The notes under the pieces were generated by a model, which was given only the letters and a program-made list of their open reading frames with translations, was not told the DNA's origin and did no database searches. Position numbers and translations under genes: made by a program. Positions 53,887 through 62,533 of a stretch of DNA of 64,000 bases are shown here, piece by piece; the stretch's first letter is position 1; each line of letters starts with the position of its first letter. The stretch is from Halioglobus sp. GTDB lineage: Bacteria; Pseudomonadota; Gammaproteobacteria; Pseudomonadales; Halieaceae. The DNA is taken from positions 35,104 through 99,103 of the forward strand of contig PABK01000006.1 in NCBI GenBank assembly GCA_002699145.1, in the 5' to 3' direction.

Positions 53887-55089
53887 CTACTTCGGCAGGC
53901 CGAGAATATGTTCCGCGACGATGTTCGCCTGCACCTGGCTGGTGCCGCCGCCGATCGTGGCAGAGAAACTGTTGAAATAAGCGCGCTGCCAGAAACCACC
54001 CTGGCGCGCCTGGGCATCGCCCACGTAGAGGCCGCCCTCGGCGCCCTGCAGGTTGATCGCCAGCTGGCGCATGCGCCGGGTGGACTCCGACAGGCGCAGT
54101 TTGCTGGACAGCGGCAGCGAGCCGGGGTAGTCCGTGGTCAGGGGGCCGACCCCGGCGCGGCGCGCCCCCAGCACCATCGCCTTCTCCTCCATGATCGCGC
54201 GCACCACCTGGTCGCGCACCACCGGGTCCCGCAGCACGGGTTCGCCGTCGCGGCGCACGCCCTGCAGGCCCTGGATCATGTCGTCGACCGTGACCCGGAT
54301 CATGGACAGACCACCGGCCGCGCCCGCCTCGGCGCCGCGTTCGTACTGCAGGGTCTGCATGGCGATGCGCCAGCCCTCCCCCTCCTCGCCCATCAGGCAA
54401 TCCGCCGGGATGCGCGCGTCGGTGAAGAAGGTCTCGGTGAAGCCGTATTCCCCGGTTATCTTGCGAATCGGCCGGGTGTCGACACCGGGGACATCCATGG
54501 GCGAGAGAAAGAACGAGAGGCCATCGTACTTGCGCTCGGCCTCGGGGTTGGTGCGCGCGAGCAGGATCATGTAGCGGGCGAAGTTGCCCATGGTGGTCCA
54601 GATTTTCTGGCCGTTGATCACGTATTCGTCGCCATCGCGCACCGCCCGGGTTTGTGCGTTACCCAGGTCCGAGCCGTGCTCCGGCTCGGAAAAGCCCTGG
54701 CACCAGATATCCTCGGCGCTGAGGATATTCTTCAGGTAGCGCGCCTTCTGCTCGTGCGTGCCGATATCCTTGATCAGCGGACCGGCCCAGCCCAGGCCGA
54801 TGACATTGAAACAGATGGGGACATTGTGACGGCGCATCTCCTGGTCGACGACCGACTGGAACGCGGGGTCCATACCGCCGCCGCCGTACTCCCTGGGCCA
54901 GGCCATACCGAGGTAGCCGGCGGACCACACCTTGTGCTGCCACTCGCGCAGGAAATCGAGCTGGCGCTCGTCGCCGACCTCCATGAAGGTCTGCGGCAGC
55001 AGGAAGCCCGGATCCGGCGGATTGTTGGCCTGTAGCCAGGCGGACACTTCCGCGCGAAATTCCTGCAGTTGTTGTTCACTGGTACTCAT
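53887..55089 (-). CDS. Acyl-CoA dehydrogenase, large-subunit type
   Basis: A 400-residue acyl-CoA dehydrogenase. Landmarks are AWPREYGGGGMDPAFQSVVDQEM, CQGFSEPEHGSDLGNAQTRA (FAD/substrate loop), QKIWTTMGNFARYMILLART, KITGEYGFTETFFTDARIP and the C-terminal TIGGGTSQVQANIVAEHILGLP. The residue matching the MCAD catalytic Glu in this loop is Gly, so the base would have to sit elsewhere, as in isovaleryl-CoA dehydrogenase. It is four bases from the GST gene upstream and ten from the smaller acyl-CoA dehydrogenase downstream, with which it probably forms a heteromer. Confidence 0.91.
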   Translation of the reverse strand: MSTSEQQLQEFRAEVSAWLQANNPPDPGFLLPQTFMEVGDERQLDFLREWQHKVWSAGYLGMAWPREYGGGGMDPAFQSVVDQEMRRHNVPICFNVIGLGWAGPLIKDIGTHEQKARYLKNILSAEDIWCQGFSEPEHGSDLGNAQTRAVRDGDEYVINGQKIWTTMGNFARYMILLARTNPEAERKYDGLSFFLSPMDVPGVDTRPIRKITGEYGFTETFFTDARIPADCLMGEEGEGWRIAMQTLQYERGAEAGAAGGLSMIRVTVDDMIQGLQGVRRDGEPVLRDPVVRDQVVRAIMEEKAMVLGARRAGVGPLTTDYPGSLPLSSKLRLSESTRRMRQLAINLQGAEGGLYVGDAQARQGGFWQRAYFNSFSATIGGGTSQVQANIVAEHILGLPK

Positions 55090-55093
55090 GGTT

Positions 55094-55726
55094 TTACTCC
55101 GTGGCGGGGAGGTTCAGCGGCTCCCCCTGTTCATCGGCGCGCACGAACGCCGGGCGCTGCATCAAGCGCTGCAGGTAGGCGGCGGTCTGCGGCTGGTAGT
55201 CTGCATCGAGCTTCAGGGCGCGGCCCAGGTAGAGCGCGTAACCCACCGCGATATCCGCGATGGTGAAGCGGCCGTCCACCAGGAATTCGTGCTCCTGCAG
55301 GTGATGGTCCAGGCGCCGCAGCCTGGCGATAAACCACTTCGCGTAGTCATCGGCCACGGCCTGCTTCTCCGGCGTGGGCTCCAGGTAGTAGTAGCGCATG
55401 GCGATGGTCTGGGGAAAGGTCAGTGTGGCGTCGGAGTGGTACAACCAGTTCAGGTAGGCGCCGTACTCGGTGTGGTCGGCCGGCAGGCCGAAATCGTAGC
55501 GCTGGTAGCGCTCCACGAGATAGTGGCATATACCGGAAGACTCGGTCATCTCGGTTTCGCCATCGACGAAGTAGGGCACGGTGCCGAGGCTGTTGACCTG
55601 CAGGTAATCGCGCTGGAACACGCGCGGCGGAAACGGCAGGATTTCCACCTCGTAGTCCAGGCCCATTTCTTCCATCGCCCAGAGGACGCGCAGTGAGCGC
55701 GCCCCGCTGCAATGCCAGAGTTTCAT
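55094..55726 (-). CDS. Glutathione S-transferase
   Basis: A 210-residue cytosolic GST. I start at ATG 55724-55726 behind GGGGAGG. The N-terminal thioredoxin-like domain begins MKLWHCSGARSLRVLWAMEEMGL (Ser12 candidate for thiolate activation) with VNSLGTVPYFVDGETEMTESSGI, holding the cis-Pro and Glu-Ser glutathione contacts. The all-alpha domain has the N-cap box FTIADIAVGYAL. It lies between two acyl-CoA dehydrogenase genes, so it may detoxify or isomerise an intermediate of the same pathway. Confidence 0.9.
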   Translation of the reverse strand: MKLWHCSGARSLRVLWAMEEMGLDYEVEILPFPPRVFQRDYLQVNSLGTVPYFVDGETEMTESSGICHYLVERYQRYDFGLPADHTEYGAYLNWLYHSDATLTFPQTIAMRYYYLEPTPEKQAVADDYAKWFIARLRRLDHHLQEHEFLVDGRFTIADIAVGYALYLGRALKLDADYQPQTAAYLQRLMQRPAFVRADEQGEPLNLPATE

Positions 55727-55742
55727 GCTGGTTACCTCCCCG

Positions 55743-56915
55743 TTACAAGCCGTACTGCCGCGACGCCAGGTCGCGCATGATTTCCTCGGAGCCGCCGCCG
55801 ATGGCGTTGACCCGCACCTCGCGGTAGATGCGCTCGACACGGTTGCCGCGCATGTAACCAATGCCGCCGAGAATCTGCATCGCCTCGCGCGCGCAGAACT
55901 CCAGCGTTTCACTGGCCTGCACCTTGAGCATGGCAATATCCCCCGGGTTGGCGTTGCCCGCCTCGATGGTTTCGAAACAGGCGCGAATATACGCCTGGGT
56001 AGCGTTGATCTTCTGTTTCATCTGGGCGATCTTGTGGCGGATCACCTGGTGGTCGCCCAGGCGCTTGCCGAAGGTCCTGCGCTCACGCGCCCAGCTCACC
56101 GCTTCCTCCAGGCACACCCGCGCCTGCGCTTCCATACCCACCGCCATGGACATGCGCTCGCCGTTGAAGTTGGTCATGATCACCAGGAAGCCCTTGTTCT
56201 CCTCGCCGATGAGGTTTTCCACGGGCACACGGACGTTGTCGAAATACAGGGTGGCGGTGTCCGAACACCACCAGCCCTGCTTGCGCGATAACTGCGTGCG
56301 GCTGAAGCCCTCCGCATCGGTGGGGATCAGCAGCATGGACACGCCGCCGGCGCCTTCCCCGCCGGTACGCACGGCGGTGGATACCCAGTCGGCGCGCATG
56401 CCGCCGGTGATAAAGGTCTTGGAGCCGTTGACCACGAAGTGATCGCCATCGCGCTGCGCCGTGGTGCCGATCTGCGCCACATCGGAACCGGCGCCGGGCT
56501 CGGTAATGCCCAGGCTGATATTTTTCTCACCGGCCAGCACCGGCGGGGCGACCAACTGTTTCATGGCCTCGCTGCCCCAGTTGATCACCGGCGGCAGGCC
56601 GATACCGTGCACCATGAGCGTGGCGGACAGGCCGCCCACGCCGATCCTCGCCAGTTCCTCGCCGGTGATCCAGGCGTGCCAGGAGTCGATGCCCTCGCGG
56701 GTACCGCCGTAGGCCTCCGGGTAGCCAAGGCCCAACAAGCCCACCTTCGCGGCTTTGGGCCACAGCGATTGCGGAATATCACCGGCCTCGTCCCATTCCG
56801 CGGCGTGCGGCATGATTTCACTGTCGATAAACTTGCGTAACTGGGCGCGCCACTGGTGATGCTCCTCACGCAGGTGGGGATTGGGCAGCCGGGCGCTGTC
56901 AAAGTCCAGGGACAT
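55743..56915 (-). CDS. Acyl-CoA dehydrogenase
   Basis: A 390-residue acyl-CoA dehydrogenase, the first gene of the minus-strand operon. Landmarks: HAAEWDEAGDIPQSLWPKA, LGITEPGAGSDVAQIGTTA, SKTFITGGMRADWVSTAVRT, LSRKQGWWCSDTATLYFDNV, GERMSMAVGMEAQARVCLEE, and QILGGIGYMRGNRVERIYRE-VRVNAIGGGSEEIM. The FAD-binding QILGGIGY and Arg-rich helix are intact. GAGAG lies ahead of the ATG. It is 16 bases from the GST gene. The wording is close to isovaleryl/citronellyl-CoA dehydrogenases, hence branched acyl-CoA use is possible but not certain. Confidence 0.92.
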   Translation of the reverse strand: MSLDFDSARLPNPHLREEHHQWRAQLRKFIDSEIMPHAAEWDEAGDIPQSLWPKAAKVGLLGLGYPEAYGGTREGIDSWHAWITGEELARIGVGGLSATLMVHGIGLPPVINWGSEAMKQLVAPPVLAGEKNISLGITEPGAGSDVAQIGTTAQRDGDHFVVNGSKTFITGGMRADWVSTAVRTGGEGAGGVSMLLIPTDAEGFSRTQLSRKQGWWCSDTATLYFDNVRVPVENLIGEENKGFLVIMTNFNGERMSMAVGMEAQARVCLEEAVSWARERRTFGKRLGDHQVIRHKIAQMKQKINATQAYIRACFETIEAGNANPGDIAMLKVQASETLEFCAREAMQILGGIGYMRGNRVERIYREVRVNAIGGGSEEIMRDLASRQYGL

Positions 56916-57091
56916 GGCGTTCTCTCATGGGGGAGGTGTCGAAACCAGCGCACTATATACTAGACAAGAAGACGCGTGCCTGCATGGTCGACCGCGCCAG
57001 GGACATGGGCAAAGGCGACAGCGGGCAGTGCGAGTACCTGGCGCGCCCGCTGAACAGGCCCGGTGATACGATCGACGGCCAGCCGCGTACC

Positions 57092-57120
57092 TTGGCAGTC
57101 ACTTTCTCTGCACGTATATT
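57092..57120 (+). promoter_or_regulatory. Strong sigma-70 promoter immediately before hemH
   Basis: TTGGCA (57092-57097), a 17-base spacer, TATATT (57115-57120): five of six matches in each box at ideal spacing. The expected start is about 57127, only a few bases before the hemH ATG at 57130, so the mRNA may be nearly leaderless. Confidence 0.65.
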
Positions 57121-57129
57121 GGCCCGACC

Positions 57130-58176
57130 ATGAAATACATCGGCACACAGGGGTTCGACCACGAGCAACCGGCGCGCAGCGGCCTGCTGATCACCAACCT
57201 GGGCACGCCGGATGCGCCCGACAAGGCCGCGTTGAAACGCTACCTGCGCGAATTCCTCTGGGATCCGCGGGTGGTCGAGGTGCCGCGGCCCCTGTGGTGG
57301 CTCATCCTCAACCTGGTGATCCTCAATGTCCGGCCGGCGCGCTCGGCCAGGGCCTACCGCACGGTGTGGAGCGAGGCGGGCTCGCCGCTGCTGGTGCACA
57401 CGCGGGCCCAGCGCGATGCCCTGCGCGCGGCACTGGCCGGGCAGGACGTGGTGGTGGAATTCGCCATGCGCTACGGCAAGCCGTCGATACCCGCGGTACT
57501 GCAGTCCATGGCGGAACAGGGGGTGCGCCGCCTGGTCGTGCTGCCGCTGTACCCGCAGTACAGCGCGGCGACGACCGCGTCGACCTTCGACAGGCTGGCC
57601 GAGGATTTCACGCGGCGCCGCTGGCTACCCGAGTTGCGCTTTGTCACCCACTACCACGACCATCCGGCCTACGTCGCGGCCATCGCGGACAGTATCGAGG
57701 CCCACCGCCAGGCGCACGGCGGCGCCGACCTGCTGTTGTTTTCCTACCACGGGGTGCCGCAACGCTACCTCGACGAGGGCGACCCCTACCACTGCGAATG
57801 CCTGAAGACCTCGCGCCTGGTGGCGGAGCGGCTGGGCCTTACCGAAGAGGAATACCGCGTGTGTTTCCAGTCGCGGTTCGGCCGCGAGGAGTGGCTAAAG
57901 CCCTATACCGACGAGACGCTCAAGGGTCTGCCCGCCGAGGGCGTGCGCTCAGTACAGGTGGTGTGCCCCGGCTTTGCCGCGGACTGCCTGGAGACGCTGG
58001 AGGAAATCGGCGTGGAGAACCGCGATTACTTCCTGCACGCGGGCGGCGAGCACTACCAGTACATCCCGTGCCTGAACAGCTCGGCCGCGCACATCGACGC
58101 CCTGCGCCAGGTGGCGCTGGACGCACTGGGAGATTGGGTGGCTAGCCCAGTCGGGCGCGCGTCACCGCGGCCCTGA
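57130..58176 (+). CDS. hemH: Ferrochelatase HemH
   Basis: A 348-residue ferrochelatase inserting ferrous iron into protoporphyrin IX. Landmarks: GLLITNLGTPDAPDKAALKRYL, FLWDPRVVEVP, MRYGKPSIPAVL, VLPLYPQYSAATTASTFD, LLFSYHGVPQRYLDEGDPYHCEC (catalytic His in SYHG), CFQSRFGREEWLKPYTDE and CPGFAADCLETLEEIG. Several Cys (YHCEC and CPGFAADC) could bind a [2Fe-2S] cluster as in some bacterial forms, but that is not established. The ATG has no clear ribosome site and lies almost at the predicted transcription start. Confidence 0.95.
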   Translation: MKYIGTQGFDHEQPARSGLLITNLGTPDAPDKAALKRYLREFLWDPRVVEVPRPLWWLILNLVILNVRPARSARAYRTVWSEAGSPLLVHTRAQRDALRAALAGQDVVVEFAMRYGKPSIPAVLQSMAEQGVRRLVVLPLYPQYSAATTASTFDRLAEDFTRRRWLPELRFVTHYHDHPAYVAAIADSIEAHRQAHGGADLLLFSYHGVPQRYLDEGDPYHCECLKTSRLVAERLGLTEEEYRVCFQSRFGREEWLKPYTDETLKGLPAEGVRSVQVVCPGFAADCLETLEEIGVENRDYFLHAGGEHYQYIPCLNSSAAHIDALRQVALDALGDWVASPVGRASPRP

Positions 58177-58188
58177 CCGGCGCGGCCG

Positions 58189-58428
58189 CTACTTTTCCAG
58201 CAGCGAGGCGATCATCGCCTTCAGTTCCTCGTCCGACAGTTCCTGGTTGTCGGCGTGGCGCTTGATCTCGGTGTCCCGTGCCGTGGCAAAGATTTCCTCG
58301 GCGGACATGCCCACCCAGTCTTCCTCGGGCAAATGGCAATCCAGGCAGAGGGCATCGTCCTGCGCGACGGCGAGCGGGGCGCCCAGCAGCAGGGAGGACA
58401 AAAACAGGCTTGTAACGCGCTTGGTCAT
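58189..58428 (-). CDS. Small secreted c-type cytochrome
   Basis: A 79-residue protein with a signal peptide (VTSLFLSSLLLGAPLAVA) and a single haem-binding CLDCH motif right after it, followed by about 50 residues rich in acidic and helix-forming residues (WVGMSAEEIFATARDTEIKRH; LSDEELKAMIASLLEK). Methionine at the distal position may be in WVGM or LKAMI. I prefer ATG 58426-58428 because AAGGA lies at proper distance from it; the upstream ATG at 58432-58434 is only two bases from that site. It converges with hemH. Probable periplasmic electron carrier. Confidence 0.78.
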   Translation of the reverse strand: MTKRVTSLFLSSLLLGAPLAVAQDDALCLDCHLPEEDWVGMSAEEIFATARDTEIKRHADNQELSDEELKAMIASLLEK

Positions 58429-58529
58429 TTTCATTCCTTGTATACCAATCCAATGGACCTTGGAAGACCGATTTTGCGCCAGATGCAGGCGCAGGTAAAG
58501 TCTGGCGCGCAGCGGGCAGGCGCGCCGCT

Positions 58530-59363
58530 TCAATGCACGGCGTGCAGGCCCGTGGGCTCCATCGCGCCGATCGCCCAGGCCAGGCCGATGCCGAGCAGGA
58601 AGGCCAGGGTCAGCTTGGCGCGATCGTGGCTGTGAAAATGCACCTCCGGCAACAGGTCGCTCAGGGCGATGCAGATAAAGGCCCCGGCCGAAAAGGCCAG
58701 CGCCGCGGCGATCACCGCGGCACTGTCGGCCAGCAGGTCCACGCCGAAAAAGAACAGCAGCGCGCCGAGCGGACACATGAGGGCGAACAGCAGGTTGGCC
58801 AGGCGGCGCGCGCCGCGACTCCAGCCGCCGGACTCCATCACCGTGACGATGGACATCGCGTCCAGCGGCTTGTGCAGGGCGATCGCCAGGAACACGCCGA
58901 TGCCCGCCAGCCCCTCGGCGGCGGAGCCGCTGCGCATCACAGCGCCCAGGGCAACCCCGTCGATCAGGGTGTGCACCGACAGGCCCAGGCCAATTCCCAC
59001 CCAGCTCAGGCTGTGCGCCACCCCCTCCGCCCCGTGGGGATGGTTGTGGTCGTGGTGGCCGCCGTGCTCGTGGCTGAAATCGTGCTGGTGAAAGTGGAAC
59101 AGGCGCAGCAACAGCAGCATGGCGATCAGACCGAGCATGAGCCACCAGACCGCCGTGTCCACGTCGCCGTCGCCCAGGACGATACTGTGCGGCAACAGGT
59201 GGTAAAACGCCACGCCCAGCATCAGCCCCGACACCAGGCTCATCACCAGCTGGGTACCGGTATGCGTGATGCGCACCAGGTTGGGCACCAGGCCGCCGAG
59301 CAGGGAACAGGCGGCAATGGCGGTACAGTACAGGGCCAGCAAAAGCCCCGGGGATGCGGTCAT
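58530..59363 (-). CDS. ZIP family metal transporter
   Basis: A 277-residue inner-membrane protein with about eight hydrophobic helices, from ATG 59361-59363. A His-rich cytoplasmic loop (FHFHQHDFSHEHGGHHDHNH) links helices 3 and 4, the classical ZIP metal-binding loop. Helices 4 and 5 carry the metal path: SVHTLIDGVALGA and FLAIALHKPLDAMS. The C-terminal AGAFICIALSDLLPEVHFH is also typical. Substrate is likely zinc or another divalent cation. No metal-regulator site (Zur/Fur box) was recognised upstream. Confidence 0.9.
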   Translation of the reverse strand: MTASPGLLLALYCTAIAACSLLGGLVPNLVRITHTGTQLVMSLVSGLMLGVAFYHLLPHSIVLGDGDVDTAVWWLMLGLIAMLLLLRLFHFHQHDFSHEHGGHHDHNHPHGAEGVAHSLSWVGIGLGLSVHTLIDGVALGAVMRSGSAAEGLAGIGVFLAIALHKPLDAMSIVTVMESGGWSRGARRLANLLFALMCPLGALLFFFGVDLLADSAAVIAAALAFSAGAFICIALSDLLPEVHFHSHDRAKLTLAFLLGIGLAWAIGAMEPTGLHAVH

Positions 59364-59501
59364 GGACACTCTGAGTCGACTTATGCAGGCAGTAAACCGG
59401 CAATTATCCCACATTCGCCGCCCCGTGTGGCCTGCCTGCGGGGATATCGGCACGGCGCGCCGCACATGACACGATGTTCATGTTCGCGCGAAGCGGCGCG
59501 G

Positions 59502-59530
59502 TTGACAGCCAGACTAATGACCATTAGTTT
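59502..59530 (+). promoter_or_regulatory. Promoter with overlapping operator before the aldehyde dehydrogenase gene
   Basis: TTGACA (59502-59507), 17 bases, then TAGTTT (59525-59530; weak -10). The perfect palindrome ACTAATGACCATTAGT (59513-59528; seven-base arms, two-base centre) fills the spacer and reaches the -10. This is the typical placement and form of a TetR-family repressor site. No TetR gene is in the window. Confidence 0.6.
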
Positions 59531-59556
59531 AGACTGCCCAGCCGGAGGACCCCGCC

Positions 59557-61098
59557 ATGTCGATCTTTGAGCCCATCGAATCCACCGATTCCCGTCGCCA
59601 CCTGCAACTGAAAAGTCCGGTGACCCTGGAGCCCATCGGCGAACTGGTCTGCGCCAACACCGAAGACGTGGCCGCGGCCATCGCCAGGGCGAGGACCGCA
59701 CAGCTCTCCTGGGCGAAAACCAGCTTCGCCGAGCGCGCCGAGGTGCTGGAGCGCGCACTGAAGATCGTCATCGCGCGCCAGGACGACATCATAGAGACCG
59801 TGGTGCGCGAGACGGGCAAGGCGCGCACCGACGCGATGAGCATGGAGGTGTTTTCCGTCGCCGACCAGCTCTGCTACTACGCGAAAAACGCCGGGAAATT
59901 CCTCAAGCCGCGCAAGCGCAAGGTACACGGCCTGCTGGGCCTGATGAAGCAGTTGCGCATCGTCTACAAGCCGCTGGGCGTGGTCGGCCTGATCACGCCG
60001 TGGAACGGGCCTTTCGTACTGCTGATGAACCAGGCCGCCCAGGCGATCATGGCGGGCAATGCCGTCGTTGCCAAGGGGTCCGAGGTCACACCCTATTCCG
60101 CGAAGCTGGCGGAGGATATCTTCCGCGAGGCGGGCCTGCCCGAGGGCGTACTGCAGGTGCTGCTGGGAGACGGCGAGACCGGCGCGGCCATCGTCGAGGG
60201 AGGCGTGGACAAGGTGTCTTTCACCGGTTCCGTGGCCACCGGTCGCAAGGTGGCCGAAGCCTGCGCGCGGCAACTCATCCCGGTCACCCTGGAACTGGGC
60301 GGCAACGACGCCATGATCGTCTGCGCCGACGCCGACCTCGACCGCGCCGCCGACGGCGCCTGGGTCGGTTCCTGCATGAACACCGGCCACTACTGCTGCG
60401 GCACCGAGCGCATCTACGTGGTCAGGGAAGTCTACGACGAGTTCCTGCAGAAGGTGCTGGAGAAGGGCAAGGCCCTGCGCCAGGGCAGCCAGCACGGCTG
60501 GGACGAGGACATCGGGGCGGTTTTCTGGGACCGGCAGATGGCCATCATCGAGGCCCACGTGGAAGACGCGCGCGCCAAGGGCGCCACCATCCACATGGGC
60601 GGTCGGCGCAACCCGGACCTGCCGGGCCTGTACTACGAACCCACGGTCATTACCGACGTCGACAACAGCATGGACATCATGGTGCTGGAGACCTTTGGGC
60701 CCATCCTGTGCATTCAGAAGGTGGACAGCGAGGAGCAGGCGCTGCGCCTGGCGAACGACTCGGAGTTCGGCCTCAACGGCAACGTGTGGACCCAGGACAA
60801 GGAGAAGGGCTACAACCTCGCCGCCGCCATCGATACGGGCTCCTGCTCGGTCAACGACATGGCGGTGAGCTACGGCATCCCCGCCGCACCTTTCGGCGGC
60901 AGGAAAAGCTCCGGCGTGGGACAGGTCAACGGCAAGAAGGGCCTGCGCGGCTACTGCCACGAGATGCCCATCGTCATCGACCGCTTCGGCGGCAAACTGC
61001 AGAACGCCTATCCCTACAGCGCGGAGAGCGCCGAGGGTATGAAAAAGCTGATGAACTTCCTCTGGGTGAAAACGCCCCTGGGCAAGTGGCTAAGCTAG
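59557..61098 (+). CDS. Aldehyde dehydrogenase family protein
   Basis: A 513-residue NAD(P)-dependent aldehyde dehydrogenase. Landmarks: GLITPWNGPFVLLMNQAAQA, GNAVVAKGSEVTPYSAKLAE, VSFTGSVATGRKVAE, catalytic Glu in LELGGNDAMIV, the nucleophile Cys in NTGHYCCGTERIYV, EPTVITDVDNSMDIMVLETFGP, and FGGRKSSGVGQVNG. In the last step GHYC replaces the usual GQxC. GGAGG precedes the ATG. Its own promoter with an operator palindrome suggests induction by an aldehyde or alcohol precursor. No operon partner; a repeat block follows. Confidence 0.92.
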   Translation: MSIFEPIESTDSRRHLQLKSPVTLEPIGELVCANTEDVAAAIARARTAQLSWAKTSFAERAEVLERALKIVIARQDDIIETVVRETGKARTDAMSMEVFSVADQLCYYAKNAGKFLKPRKRKVHGLLGLMKQLRIVYKPLGVVGLITPWNGPFVLLMNQAAQAIMAGNAVVAKGSEVTPYSAKLAEDIFREAGLPEGVLQVLLGDGETGAAIVEGGVDKVSFTGSVATGRKVAEACARQLIPVTLELGGNDAMIVCADADLDRAADGAWVGSCMNTGHYCCGTERIYVVREVYDEFLQKVLEKGKALRQGSQHGWDEDIGAVFWDRQMAIIEAHVEDARAKGATIHMGGRRNPDLPGLYYEPTVITDVDNSMDIMVLETFGPILCIQKVDSEEQALRLANDSEFGLNGNVWTQDKEKGYNLAAAIDTGSCSVNDMAVSYGIPAAPFGGRKSSGVGQVNGKKGLRGYCHEMPIVIDRFGGKLQNAYPYSAESAEGMKKLMNFLWVKTPLGKWLS

Positions 61099-61124
61099 TA
61101 CGCAAGACCCGCGCCGCCCACCAC

Positions 61125-61334
61125 CGTCATTCCCCTACCGACGTCATTCCCCTACCGACGTCATTCCCCCACCACCGTCATTCCCGCGAAAGCGGGAATC
61201 CACCGTCATCCCCCTACCGACATCATTCCCCTACCGACGTCATTCCCGCGCAAGCGGGAATCCACCGTCATCCCCCTACCGACGTCATTCCCGCGCCCCC
61301 CCACTACCGTCATTCCCGCGCAAGCGGGAATCCA
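61125..61334. repeat. Mosaic block of palindromic and truncated intergenic repeats
   Basis: Ten copies of a CGTCATTCCC-like head start at 61125, 61142, 61159, 61176, 61204, 61221, 61238, 61266, 61283 and 61308. Spacings are 17, 17, 17, 28, 17, 17, 28, 17 and 25. Three full units carry a 20-base palindrome of the form ATTCCCGCG-N2-AGCGGGAAT at 61180-61199, 61242-61261 and 61312-61331. The palindrome matches the ATTCCC-N8-GGGAAT pattern known as dRS3 in Neisseria and common in other Proteobacteria. The 17-base units are right-truncated copies. Not CRISPR: no spacers. Confidence 0.85.
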
Positions 61335-61403
61335 GTAAACACCGCACCCCCCCCGCACCCGACACCCCGGGCCGCGGCCAGAGCGGACACGACCCGCAAC
61401 CGG

Positions 61404-62525
61404 CTAAACCAGCACCAGGTTGTCGCGGTGTATCAACTCCTCATCGATGAGGTAGCCGAGGATGCCCTCGATCGCTTTCGAAGGTGAGCCCATGATACGC
61501 CGTGTCTCCGCGGCGCTGTAATTGACCAGGCCGCGGGCCACCTCGCGGCCCTCGCTGTCGCGGCAGGAAACCATATCGCCGCGGGCGAACTCACCGCGCA
61601 CGGCGCGCACGCCCACGGGCAGCAGGCTGCGGCCCGACTCGCGCAATACCTGCACCGCGCCGTCATCCAGTTCGAGACTGCCGGTGGCCCTGACCATGGA
61701 CGCCAGCCATTGCTTGCGCGCGTTCTGCGGCTGCCGGCCAGTGCGCAACCAGGTGCCTATCGGTTCGCCGGCGGCGATACCCGCGAGCACGTCCCGCAAC
61801 CGCCCCGAGGCGATGACGGTTTCCGTGCCGGAGCGCGCCGCCAGCCGCGCCGCACGCAACTTGGTGACCATGCCGCCACGCCCGAGACTGCCGCCCTCCC
61901 CCGCCATACCATCGAGTTGCGGATCATCGACATCGGCGACCTCCACCAGGCGCGCATCAGGGTTGCCGCGCGGGTCCTCGTGGTACAGGCCCAACTGGTC
62001 GGTGAGCAGCACCAGCGCATCGGCATCGATCAGGTTGGCAACCAGCGCCGCCAGGGTATCGTTATCACCGAAGCGGATCTCGTCGGTCACCACCGTGTCG
62101 TTCTCGTTCACCACCGGCACCACCCCCAGCTTGAGCAAGGTGTTCAGCGTGCCGCGGGCGTTGAGATAGCGTTCCCGGGCGATGATATCGTCGTGACCCA
62201 GCAGGATCTGCGCACTGAACACGCCGTGGGCGGCGAAGGCGGACTCATAGCTTTGCACCAGTACCGACTGCCCCACCGCGGCGGCCGCCTGCAGGTCGTG
62301 CACCAGCTGCGGGCGCGACGTCCAGCCCAGCCGCACCAGGCCGGCCGCCACCGCACCACTGGACACCAGCACCACCTCGCAACCGCGTTCGCGCAGGCGC
62401 ACGAGTTGGTCGACCAGGTCGCGGATCACCGCCTCGTCCAGGCCGCGGCCGTCATCGGTGAGCAGCGCGCTGCCGATCTTCACCACCCAGCGCCGCGCGA
62501 CGGCGATGTCCTTGCGTTGTGTCAT
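61404..62525 (-). CDS. proB: Glutamate 5-kinase ProB
   Basis: A 373-residue kinase that starts proline synthesis by phosphorylating glutamate. The amino-acid kinase domain (about 1-260) has [61 protein letters not shown] and [13 protein letters not shown]. The C-terminal 90 residues are a PUA domain ([41 protein letters not shown]). It lies eight bases after obgE, the standard gammaproteobacterial order. Confidence 0.95.
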   Translation of the reverse strand: MTQRKDIAVARRWVVKIGSALLTDDGRGLDEAVIRDLVDQLVRLRERGCEVVLVSSGAVAAGLVRLGWTSRPQLVHDLQAAAAVGQSVLVQSYESAFAAHGVFSAQILLGHDDIIARERYLNARGTLNTLLKLGVVPVVNENDTVVTDEIRFGDNDTLAALVANLIDADALVLLTDQLGLYHEDPRGNPDARLVEVADVDDPQLDGMAGEGGSLGRGGMVTKLRAARLAARSGTETVIASGRLRDVLAGIAAGEPIGTWLRTGRQPQNARKQWLASMVRATGSLELDDGAVQVLRESGRSLLPVGVRAVRGEFARGDMVSCRDSEGREVARGLVNYSAAETRRIMGSPSKAIEGILGYLIDEELIHRDNLVLV

Positions 62526-62533
62526 CGGCTCTC

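Noticed and set aside
61125..61334. CRISPR array
   Set aside because: Repeats are adjacent with no unique spacers of constant length, are palindromic and uneven, and there are no cas genes.
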